In this document: in pieces, positions 18,132 through 25,982 of the stretch
Layout of the letters: every line of letters starts with the position of its first letter
How positions within the stretch are numbered: position 1 is the stretch's first letter
Origin: Ferrovibrio terrae
GTDB taxonomy: Bacteria; Pseudomonadota; Alphaproteobacteria; Ferrovibrionales; Ferrovibrionaceae
Direction: 5' to 3'
NCBI RefSeq assembly: GCF_007197755.1
Contig: NZ_CP041636.1
Span: 124,001 to 188,000, forward strand
DNA length: 64,000 bases
Notes under the pieces: model-generated
Told to the model about the DNA's origin: nothing
The model's input: the letters and a program-made list of their open reading frames with translations, nothing else
Database searches by the model: none
Made by a program: the position numbers and the translations under genes

Positions 18132-18731
18132 ATGTCCGTCCTGAAACCTTTGCGCCTTGACCCCGCCGGCTATCGGCGCACGCCGTGGAAAAATGGCGGC
18201 GGCGTCACCGTTGATATCGCCGACTCTTACCTTCCCGGCGCCGCTGTTGGCAGCTGGGATGGCATGGTCTGGCGCTTTGGCCGCACCCGCATCGAGCAAC
18301 CCGGTCCCTTCTCCGACCTAAGCGGTTTTGATCGCCACCTGATGGTGATCGAGGGAAATGGCCTGATGCTGCATCCTGCCGAAGCGCCGAGCCTGGATGT
18401 ACGCCGGCCTTTCCATCCGGTGTCTTTCGACGGCGGCTGGCGCATCACGAGCGAACTCACCCAGGGGCCGGTGGCGGTTCTGAACCTACTGGCGGACCGG
18501 CGGCTGGCCGAGACGCTGCTGGAAGTCCACACGGCACCAGCAGCGATGAAACTGCCTGAAAGCACCGGGATCATCTATGCGCCGCTGGCAGCGACGGTTG
18601 CGCTCGATGGCGAGGATTACAGCCTCGCGGCAGACGCAGCGATCCGTATCGACGGCGACCTGCCCATGACCGTGGAGGTCAAGGCCGGCAGCGTTGCCAT
18701 CGCCTGCATCCGCCTGCGCGAACTTCCGTAA
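18132..18731 (+). CDS. HutD family protein
   Basis: A 199-residue cupin-like protein of the HutD/Ves family. The N-terminal signature YRRTPWKNGGGVT and the pair FSDLSGFDRHLMVIEGNG are diagnostic. HutD is often found in histidine-utilisation clusters, where it is thought to set an upper level of hut activity, but no hut gene is visible here. ATG 18132 (MSVLKPLRLDPAG) is chosen over an upstream in-frame ATG that would add a poorly conserved extension. It is transcribed divergently from the TRAP operon. Confidence 0.87.
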   Translation: MSVLKPLRLDPAGYRRTPWKNGGGVTVDIADSYLPGAAVGSWDGMVWRFGRTRIEQPGPFSDLSGFDRHLMVIEGNGLMLHPAEAPSLDVRRPFHPVSFDGGWRITSELTQGPVAVLNLLADRRLAETLLEVHTAPAAMKLPESTGIIYAPLAATVALDGEDYSLAADAAIRIDGDLPMTVEVKAGSVAIACIRLRELP

Positions 18732-18853
18732 ACGGTGTTTGCGCAATACTCACAACACAGGCTGTTCACAACACAGGCTGGGTCGCATTGCGCTGCGGCC
18801 TGGCAGAAAGCTCCTCCCTCTCCGCCAGACACTTCCCGCCAGATCCGACGCTT

Positions 18854-19219
18854 CTACCGTGCCTCCGCGCGGCGTTTCGGCGCACGGGTCTGCAGATGAT
18901 CGAGCAGGCTGCGCAGGCCGGTGGCCATCTCGTCACGGCTCAGCGGCTGGCCCGACACGGCGATATCGTCAGCCTGTACCGGAGCATGGCGCTGTAACGC
19001 CATCGCATCTTCATAGGCCTGGTCGAGATTGCCCTCGCCCAGGGCCTCCATCGCGCTTCGGAATTTCACTGACTCAAATGCCCGGGGATCGCGCCCGTCC
19101 ACCTGCAGGGTGTCGAGGAAAGTCCCCAGCGCCTCCTGCAGGCAGGCGCGCCGCTTAAGCTTCGACAGGCGGCGAAATTTTTCCGGTTCCGGCAGAATTC
19201 TGGGCAGAAGACCAGCCAT
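18854..19219 (-). CDS. Hypothetical protein, 121 residues
   Basis: A soluble, charged protein starting MAGLLPRILPEPEKFRRL behind a GGAGGG ribosome site. It is mostly helical in character (for example CLQEALGTFLDTLQVDG and FRSAMEALGEGNLDQAYEDA) and ends with a basic tail APKRRAEAR. No membrane segment, signal peptide or known motif is recognised. It lies 87 bases downstream of the diguanylate cyclase on the same strand, so it could share its transcript. Its function is unknown. Confidence 0.6.
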   Translation of the reverse strand: MAGLLPRILPEPEKFRRLSKLKRRACLQEALGTFLDTLQVDGRDPRAFESVKFRSAMEALGEGNLDQAYEDAMALQRHAPVQADDIAVSGQPLSRDEMATGLRSLLDHLQTRAPKRRAEAR

Positions 19220-19306
19220 AGTCCCTCCGCTTGCGCAATTCACCCGGACCAAACGCAGCACGGCGCGGTTTGGTTGCACGATCACTGACTTTTTTCCTGT
19301 TACAGC

Positions 19307-21052
19307 TCAGATGGCCGCGGCCGCGCCACCGTCCTGCAAGACGTGCAGCGAGACGCGCACGCGGTTGCGGCCCGCCGCCTTGGCACTGTAGAGCGCATCG
19401 TCGGCGCGGTCGATCGCATCCTGCACATCGCGATCGTCCGGACTCAGGATCGTGCAGCCGAGGCTCAAGGTCACGCTGACCTGCGCCCCGGTCTCGGACT
19501 GTACCGGCGCGGCGGAGATCAGTCCGCGCGCGCGTTCGGCATAGGACACTGCGGCCGTGATGTCGCTCTCCATCAGAAGAACGACGAACTCCTCGCCGCC
19601 GAACCGCGCCACCAGATCAGTATCGCGCGCAGCAGTCTGCAGCCGGCTCGCCACAGCGCGGATCACCGCATCGCCCGCAGCATGTCCATGCGTGTCGTTG
19701 ACCCGCTTGAAATGATCGATATCACCCACCACCACGGCCAGCGCACGATCGTAGCGGCGTGCATAAGCGACCTGCCGTTCCGCCGTAGCGAGGAAAGCGC
19801 GGCGATTGAGCAGTCCGGTCAGCGGATCGGTTTCAGACAGCTTGCGCAGGCGCTCGACATCGAGTGCAAGCTCACGGGTTTCCGCTTCATGCGCCACGGC
19901 CTCGCGCTCGGCCTCTTCCAGCCTGTGCTCGGCCTGCCCGACGCGACGCAGCAACGAGCGCAGGGATTGCGACAGCAGCATCACCTCGCGGGCGCCACCG
20001 ACCCGCGGCAGCGTATGCACGCCGGCATCGCGGCCGATACGGTCGGCTTCGCGCGACAGCCTGTAGATCGGCCTGGTGACGCGGCCGGCCAGCCAGCGCG
20101 CCATCGCGATCCCGAAGATGCCGAGCCCGATGCCGATCAGCAGGATCGAGCCAACCAGCTCATGCACCGGCCGGTTGGCAACCTCGACCGGAAGCCGCGC
20201 TATCACCAGCCAGTCGAGACCGGGATAGTCGCGGAAGCCGCGTCCGACCGCATAGCCGGTCAGCCACTGATCGGCGTCTTCGCCATAGGCGAGTCCGGAT
20301 CCCGACGGGCGCTCACGGACCATCGCCAGCTGCTGCGGTGTCAACATCACTGAATTCAGATTGCGGCCGAGCAGCACCTTGCCCTTGCTGTCAAGAATAC
20401 TGATATCGGCCCGTGCCGTCTGGCTTTCACCGATCAGCAGTGACTGGCGCACCTCGGTCGCCCAGTCCCAGCTGAGATGCGCGCCGAGCACGCCGATGAT
20501 CTCACCCGCGGCATTGCGCACCGGATAGGCAACATCGACGAAGCGAAACGGTTCGCTGTCGGTGCGCGGGCCGAGCATCTTGGACAGCAGCAGGGCTTCA
20601 TGCACGTCGCCGGCGAAAGCTTTCTGCACGCCCTCCATAAACCACGGCCGCTGCGCCACCGACGCACCTTCCAGCATGCCCTTGGTGGCGGCCATCACGG
20701 TACCGTCCTTGCGGGCATAGCCGATCCAGGCATAGTCGGGATAGCTGAACTGCATGCGGTCGAGCACCGCGCGCAACGTATCGGGATCGCGCTCCCATAC
20801 ATCGCGCAGCATTTCCAGTCCGGCAATGGTGCCGATCTCGCGATAGCGTTCGAACATGCCACGGTCGAGCCGGCTGGCCATCACCTCGGCCAACTGGGTC
20901 AGTTCATTGCCTGTGATTGAAGACAGGATGCGGCGGCCAAGCAAAGCTGTGGCTATGGTGGCACTCAGCACGAGAATGATCGCCAGTGTCGCCGTTGCCA
21001 GCATCACCTGCGCACGAATAGATATCCTGTCGACCAGACCAGGTAATCGCAC
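19307..21052 (-). CDS. Membrane diguanylate cyclase with periplasmic Cache sensor, HAMP and GGDEF domains
   Basis: A 581-residue sensor enzyme making cyclic di-GMP from two GTP. There is one membrane helix at about residues 17-40, a periplasmic double-Cache-like region (about 45-280, with YPDYAWIGYARKDGTV and FRFVDVAYPV), a second helix near 290-310, a HAMP linker (VTRPIYRLSREADRIG), a short coiled coil, and a C-terminal GGDEF domain. The active loop is GGEEF, and an RDTD inhibitory site sits five residues before it, so product feedback is expected. The start is a GTG at 21052. No EAL domain is present. Confidence 0.93.
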   Translation of the reverse strand: MRLPGLVDRISIRAQVMLATATLAIILVLSATIATALLGRRILSSITGNELTQLAEVMASRLDRGMFERYREIGTIAGLEMLRDVWERDPDTLRAVLDRMQFSYPDYAWIGYARKDGTVMAATKGMLEGASVAQRPWFMEGVQKAFAGDVHEALLLSKMLGPRTDSEPFRFVDVAYPVRNAAGEIIGVLGAHLSWDWATEVRQSLLIGESQTARADISILDSKGKVLLGRNLNSVMLTPQQLAMVRERPSGSGLAYGEDADQWLTGYAVGRGFRDYPGLDWLVIARLPVEVANRPVHELVGSILLIGIGLGIFGIAMARWLAGRVTRPIYRLSREADRIGRDAGVHTLPRVGGAREVMLLSQSLRSLLRRVGQAEHRLEEAEREAVAHEAETRELALDVERLRKLSETDPLTGLLNRRAFLATAERQVAYARRYDRALAVVVGDIDHFKRVNDTHGHAAGDAVIRAVASRLQTAARDTDLVARFGGEEFVVLLMESDITAAVSYAERARGLISAAPVQSETGAQVSVTLSLGCTILSPDDRDVQDAIDRADDALYSAKAAGRNRVRVSLHVLQDGGAAAAI

Positions 21053-21164
21053 GAACCGCGTCCGCCAAATCCCGTTGCATTACATCAACGGGCCGATTTT
21101 CCGCTCCGGCGGCGGTCAAATCAATCGCAAACTGGCCACGGCGCCGGATTCGGCAGCGAAATCG

Positions 21165-22682
21165 TCATTTTTTGTACAGCGTCTTATACTGGTCGCGCAG
21201 CAGGTTCTTCTGCACCTTGCCCATGGTGTTGCGCGGCAGATCGTCGACGAAGAAGACGCGCTTGGGCAGCTTGAACTTGGCCAGACGGCCATCCAGCGCC
21301 TTCAGCACGCCCGCTTCATCCAGCGCATGGCCCTTCGAGGCCACCACCACGGCGGTGACGCCCTCGCCGAAATCGGGATGATCGACGCCGATCACGGCGG
21401 ATTCGATCACGCCGGGCATCGCGTCGATCTCGGTCTCGACTTCCTTCGGATAGACATTGTAGCCGCCGGTGATGATCAGGTCCTTGCCGCGGCCGACGAT
21501 ATGCACATAGCCGCGGTCGTCGATCTTGCCGAGATCTCCGGTGATGAAGAAACCGTCGGCGCGGAATTCGGCCGCGGTCTTCTCCGGCATGCGCCAGTAG
21601 CCCTTGAACACGTTCGGCCCCTTCACCTCGATCATGCCGATCTCGCCCTGGGCGAGCGGCTTGCCCGTCTCGGGATCGGTGATGCGCACCGACACGCCGG
21701 GCAGCGGGAAACCCACCGTGCCGGCAACGCGCTCGGCATCGTAGGGATTCGAGGTGTTCATGTTGGTCTCGGTCATGCCGTAACGCTCGAGAATGCGATG
21801 ACCGGTGCGGGCCTCCCATTCCTTGTGCGTATCGGCCAGCAGCGGCGCCGAGCCGGAGACGAACAGGCGGATATGCTTGACCGATTCCTTGGTCAGCGCC
21901 GGGCTCTGCAGCAGGCGCACGTAGAAGGTCGGCACGCCCATCATGCTGGTGGCGCGCGGCAGCAGTTTCATCACCTCGTCGCCGTCGAACTTCGACAGGA
22001 AAATCATCGAGGCGCCGGCCAGAAGCGTCACGTTGCTGGCGACGAACAGTCCGTGCGTATGGAAGATCGGCAGGGCATGCAGCAGCACGTCATCCCTGGT
22101 GAAGCGCCAGTAGTCCTTCAGCGTCGCTGCATTGGAGTAAAGGTTGTGATGCGTCAGCATCGCGCCCTTCGAACGGCCGGTAGTGCCCGAGGTATAGAGA
22201 ATCGCGGCGAGATCGTCGGCGGCGCGCGGCACGGCGGCAAAGCCCGCCGGCACCGATTTGGCTTTTTCCATCAGGCTGCCGTCGCCATTGCCACCCAGGG
22301 TCAGCACATGGGCGACGCCCAGCCTGGTGGCCAGGGGGCCAAGATCCTTTTCCGCATTGGGGCGGCAGACCACCACGCGCGGCTCGGCATCGCCGATGAA
22401 ATATTCCAGTTCGGTCAGCGTGTATCCGACATTGAGCGGCAGATAGACGCCGCCGGCCGCCACCACGCCGAGATAGAAGATCAGCGCCTCGGCCGATTTA
22501 TCGACCTGCACGGCGACACGGTCGCCCGGCTGCACGCCCAGCCCCACCAGCAAACCGGCGAAACGCTCGGCCAGCGCGAAGGTATCGGCATAACTGAATG
22601 TCCGGCCGTCACCGGTCTCGATGAAAATCTTGGCCGGGTCGGCAATGCTGGAACGGATCAGGGTGTACAGGTTCTCGGACAT
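21165..22682 (-). CDS. matB: Malonyl-CoA synthetase (malonate-CoA ligase, MatB type)
   Basis: A 505-residue acyl-CoA synthetase that activates malonate with ATP and CoA. The AMP-binding loop YTSGTTGRSKGAM, the A5 region ERYGMTETNMNTSNPYD and the A8/A10 motifs GRGKDLIITGGYNVYPKEVE and PRNTMGKVQKN are all present. The exact text around MTETNMNTSNPYDAERVAG, with FPLPGVSVR, is closer to characterised MatB than to general fatty acyl-CoA ligases. No malonyl-CoA decarboxylase (matA) is next to it. A TRAP transporter three genes away could bring in malonate, as in rhizobial mat loci, which is inference. Confidence 0.88.
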   Translation of the reverse strand: MSENLYTLIRSSIADPAKIFIETGDGRTFSYADTFALAERFAGLLVGLGVQPGDRVAVQVDKSAEALIFYLGVVAAGGVYLPLNVGYTLTELEYFIGDAEPRVVVCRPNAEKDLGPLATRLGVAHVLTLGGNGDGSLMEKAKSVPAGFAAVPRAADDLAAILYTSGTTGRSKGAMLTHHNLYSNAATLKDYWRFTRDDVLLHALPIFHTHGLFVASNVTLLAGASMIFLSKFDGDEVMKLLPRATSMMGVPTFYVRLLQSPALTKESVKHIRLFVSGSAPLLADTHKEWEARTGHRILERYGMTETNMNTSNPYDAERVAGTVGFPLPGVSVRITDPETGKPLAQGEIGMIEVKGPNVFKGYWRMPEKTAAEFRADGFFITGDLGKIDDRGYVHIVGRGKDLIITGGYNVYPKEVETEIDAMPGVIESAVIGVDHPDFGEGVTAVVVASKGHALDEAGVLKALDGRLAKFKLPKRVFFVDDLPRNTMGKVQKNLLRDQYKTLYKK

Positions 22683-22823
22683 CGGCGTTTATCATCTTGC
22701 GCGTGGTTGCGGATCAGGAGCGATACTAAATCGCCCCGATACTTAATCGTCCCCGGCCCGGTCCGCGCAAGTCTCCCAGCCGCCGGAGAGCTTGTTCAAC
22801 GCATTTTAAGCGGCCCTGACATC

Positions 22824-23534
22824 TCAGGATGCAATGGCCTCCAGCTGGTCCGCCGCCAGCAGGCGATAGCCGACGCCCAGTTCGGTCACCACATAGGTCG
22901 GCCGGGCCGGATCGCGTTCGATCCGCTGGCGCAGTTTGCGCATGAAGATGCGCAGGTAATGCACATCCTCGGCATGTTCATCGCCCCAGACGCCGCGCAG
23001 CAGCTGCTCATGCGTCACCACCTTGCCGGCATGGCGGGCCAGATGCTGCAGCAGGCCATACTGCTTCGGCGTCAGCTTCACCTCGGCGCCGTCGACCAAT
23101 ACGCGACGCCGGGCCAGATCGACCGCCAGTCCGCCAACCTCAAAGACCGGCTCGTCGGCCGCCGGCGGCGCCCGTCGCATCACGGCATTCACGCGCGCCA
23201 GAAACTCGGCAATGCTGAACGGCTTGGTCAGGTAATCATCGGCGCCACGCTCGAAGGCGCGGATCTTGTCGGCCTCGCGGCTGCGCACGGTCAGCACGAT
23301 CACCGGAACCCAGCTCCATTCACGCAGGCGCTTCAGCACATCCAGACCGTCCTGATCGCCGAGCTGCATGTCGAGCACGACCAGATGAATCTCGTTTTTG
23401 CCCAGCAGCTCCAGCGCCTCGGCGCCACTGGCGGCTTCGATCACGTCGAAATCGTGCATCGCCAGCGCCGGCCGCAGAAAGCGCCGAATCTGCACTTCAT
23501 CGTCGACAATCAGGATTCTGCGCTTGTCGCCCAT
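22824..23534 (-). CDS. KdpE-like OmpR family response regulator
   Basis: A 236-residue two-domain regulator. The receiver domain has the acidic pair in ILIVDDE, the phospho-acceptor Asp in LVVLDMQLGDQDG and the lysine in DDYLTKPFSIAEF. The C-terminal winged helix (about 130-225) includes LTPKQYGLLQHLARHAGKVV and HYLRIFMRKLRQRIE, matching KdpE closely. Its start overlaps the end of the sensor kinase gene by 25 bases, so the pair is co-expressed. No kdpFABC potassium pump is visible in the window, so its target may be elsewhere or different. Confidence 0.9.
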   Translation of the reverse strand: MGDKRRILIVDDEVQIRRFLRPALAMHDFDVIEAASGAEALELLGKNEIHLVVLDMQLGDQDGLDVLKRLREWSWVPVIVLTVRSREADKIRAFERGADDYLTKPFSIAEFLARVNAVMRRAPPAADEPVFEVGGLAVDLARRRVLVDGAEVKLTPKQYGLLQHLARHAGKVVTHEQLLRGVWGDEHAEDVHYLRIFMRKLRQRIERDPARPTYVVTELGVGYRLLAADQLEAIAS

Positions 23535-25066
23535 GCGGCTTCTCCTTCATCGGTCACTTGCAATGTTTTGGCGAGCGGCATGCCGATATGGAATGCGGCA
23601 CCTTGCCCCACCCCGCGGCTATCCGCCCAGATTTCGCCGCCAGCGGCCTCGACGAAGGCCTTGCTGACCATCAGGCCCAGGCCGTTGCCAGCCACCTGGC
23701 CCGACGTCGCATCAGCGGCGCGATAGAAGGGCGCGAAGATTTTCTGTGCTTCGGTGCGATCCAGGCCGATGCCGGAATCCTGCACACTCAGCACTACGCG
23801 CTCGTCCTCGACCTGCCCGCGCAGGAAGATTACCGACCCGGGTGGCGAGTATTTTGCAGCATTCTCCAGAATGTTCACCAACGCCTGCTCCACCAGTACC
23901 GGATCGGTTTCCACCATCGGCAGCGCCAGCATATCGTCAGACTCGATGCTGTGTCGCATCAGCGCTTTCTGCGTCTGGCGGAGCGCCGCATTGGTGATGT
24001 CGGCGACATCGATCGGTTCCATCTGCGGCGCCAGACGGCCAGCGCGGATGCGCGTCAGGTCCAGCATGCGGCGAATGTAGCGCTCCAGCCGTTCGGCTTC
24101 TTCGCGGATGGTCGACTGCAGCTCCGCCCGCGTATTCTCGTCGCAGATCGGGCCGAATTTTTCCAGCGTGGTGACCGAGCCGAGGATCGAGGCCAGTGGT
24201 GTATGCAGGTCGTGACTGATCGACCCCAGCACGGCCTCACGCAGGTTCTCGGCCTTGGCCTGCACGCGCGCCTCTTCCACCCGCAGCGCCAGCCGCATGC
24301 GCGCCAGCGCCAGACCGGACTGCTCGATCATCGCGGCAATGGCCAGCGGGTCCAGGCGGCTGTCGGGTTCGGCACCGACCACGATCACACCGACCGGCGC
24401 GCCGCCGCTGCGCAGCAGATACACCGGCGGCACAGCTGTCTCGCGCTCACGCTGGCGCCAGGCCAGTTCGGCGGCGGCCAGCGGCTGCACGGTGCCGAAA
24501 TCACCCACCACCGCCAGTTCACGCAGCCCGCCGGCATCATCGAGATAGATGGCAGCGGCGCTGCCCAGGCTGTGGCTCAATTCCTCGGCCAGCACGGCGG
24601 GAATCTTCGCCGGATCGACCACAGCGCTGATCCGCCGGTTGAAGGCCAGCAGGTATTCCATGATCGCTTCGCGACGACGCGAGGCAGCGGTAGCGCGGCG
24701 CGCATAGCCGGCCAACTGGCTGGAGACGATAGCGACGCCGCCGAACACGAAAATGTCGGCAACCTCCTGCGGATCGGCATCGGGCAGGAAGAAGGCCGGG
24801 TTGTAGAACAGCACCGAGCAGACCGCGAGCGAGGCCAGCGCCGCCGTCAGCGACGGGATCATGCCGCCGAAAATCGCAGCGCCCAGGATCACCGGCACGA
24901 ACAGAATCGAGGCCGACGTGACATTGATGGTGCGGCTGAGCGTGAAGACGGCAATGCCGGCCAGGCCGACGACGACCGCGGCCACAACACTGTGCAGCAG
25001 AACCCGGCCTGCGCGCGGGCGGGCGGGATCTTCTCCGGCAATCGGAAGCGCAATCGGCGAGGTCAT
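23510..25066 (-). CDS. Sensor histidine kinase with KdpD-type membrane domain
   Basis: A 518-residue kinase. Four closely spaced helices (about residues 25-120, ending before SSQLAGYARRATAASRRREA) form the DUF4118 membrane domain shared with KdpD. A GAF-like region follows (DPAKIPAVLAEELSHSLG). The H-box is SHDLHTPLASILGSV near residue 285, and the ATP-binding domain has NILENAAKYSPPG, DSGIGLD and GNGLGLMVSKAF. The large N-terminal KdpD and Usp domains of classical KdpD are absent. ATG 25066 (MTSPIALPIAG) is chosen. It pairs with the KdpE-like regulator directly downstream. Confidence 0.9.
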   Translation of the reverse strand: MTSPIALPIAGEDPARPRAGRVLLHSVVAAVVVGLAGIAVFTLSRTINVTSASILFVPVILGAAIFGGMIPSLTAALASLAVCSVLFYNPAFFLPDADPQEVADIFVFGGVAIVSSQLAGYARRATAASRRREAIMEYLLAFNRRISAVVDPAKIPAVLAEELSHSLGSAAAIYLDDAGGLRELAVVGDFGTVQPLAAAELAWRQRERETAVPPVYLLRSGGAPVGVIVVGAEPDSRLDPLAIAAMIEQSGLALARMRLALRVEEARVQAKAENLREAVLGSISHDLHTPLASILGSVTTLEKFGPICDENTRAELQSTIREEAERLERYIRRMLDLTRIRAGRLAPQMEPIDVADITNAALRQTQKALMRHSIESDDMLALPMVETDPVLVEQALVNILENAAKYSPPGSVIFLRGQVEDERVVLSVQDSGIGLDRTEAQKIFAPFYRAADATSGQVAGNGLGLMVSKAFVEAAGGEIWADSRGVGQGAAFHIGMPLAKTLQVTDEGEAAWATSAES

Positions 25067-25159
25067 GCCCGAGTATCCCACAGGCTGGCCGCCGGTACAG
25101 CCTCCGGCCGGCGCCGGGTGGACCTGCGTCAAATGGCCCAACTCGCTGCGAGGCTGATT

Positions 25160-25840
25160 TTATGCGGAATTTATGCAGGCAAGCTGGGCCGGTGCGAGCT
25201 GCCCCACCCGGCTCCGGATCACGCCCGTCCTCCGTTCGATATAGGCGGTCGGCCGCGCCGCGTCCCAGCGGTTGGGGCTGGGCAGGATGGCGGCCAGCCG
25301 GGCCGCCTGGGTCTCGTTCAGCTGCCTGGCCGGCACGCCGAAATGCTGCCTCGCCGCCGCCTCGGCGCCGAACAGGCCCGGACCCATTTCGGCGATATTC
25401 AGATAGACCTCGATGATCCGGCGCTTGGGCCAGGCGGCATCGAGCGCCAGCGCCAGCGGCGCCTCCAGTCCCTTGCGCACGAAACCACCGCCCGGCCAGA
25501 GGAACAGGTTGCGCGCCACCTGCATGGTGATCGTGCTGGCGCCGCGCAGACGACCGGTTTCCTCGTAATCGTCCAGCGCATCCTGCACCGCGCCGAGATC
25601 GATACCGCGATGCAGGCAGAAACGGCTGTCTTCCGAGGCGATCACCGCCCGAGCCAGGCCAGGGGGCATGGCTGACAGCGGCTGCGGATCATAGCGGATG
25701 GGTTCGCCGCGCTCGGCCATGCGGATCAGCATCAGCGGTGTCGCCGGCGGGTCGATGAAGCGGTAGAGCAGCAGCCCGCCACCCCAGAACAGGGCCACAG
25801 CGAGCAGCAGCAGTTTCAGCAGCCGGAACAAAAGTTTCAT
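25160..25840 (-). CDS. mtgA: Monofunctional peptidoglycan glycosyltransferase
   Basis: A 226-residue GT51 enzyme that polymerises lipid II into glycan strands on the outer face of the inner membrane. One N-terminal membrane anchor (FRLLKLLLLAVALFWGGGLLLY) precedes the catalytic domain. The catalytic glutamate lies in IASEDSRFCLHRGID, and other motifs are RGASTITMQVARNLFLWP and IIEVYLNIAEMGPGLFG. No transpeptidase domain follows, which separates it from the bifunctional PBP in this window. ATG 25840 starts just before the anchor. It is transcribed away from the large kinase gene. Confidence 0.94.
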   Translation of the reverse strand: MKLLFRLLKLLLLAVALFWGGGLLLYRFIDPPATPLMLIRMAERGEPIRYDPQPLSAMPPGLARAVIASEDSRFCLHRGIDLGAVQDALDDYEETGRLRGASTITMQVARNLFLWPGGGFVRKGLEAPLALALDAAWPKRRIIEVYLNIAEMGPGLFGAEAAARQHFGVPARQLNETQAARLAAILPSPNRWDAARPTAYIERRTGVIRSRVGQLAPAQLACINSA

Positions 25841-25982
25841 CGGCCACAGCAAAGCCCGGTCCGGCTGCGCTGTCCACCATCGGACCTGTGATCCCGCCTC
25901 GGCCGTCCCCATGGCCGCCAAGCCGGTGGACAAGCCGGCTGGCATGAGGTTTTACTGGCCGGAACGGGGAGAAAACATCTTC

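Noticed and set aside
20856-23726. 956-residue open frame on the plus strand
   Set aside because: It runs antisense to the diguanylate cyclase, malonyl-CoA synthetase and KdpE-like genes; its composition is rich in His, Gln and Arg as expected for the mirror of GC-rich codons, and no motif is present.
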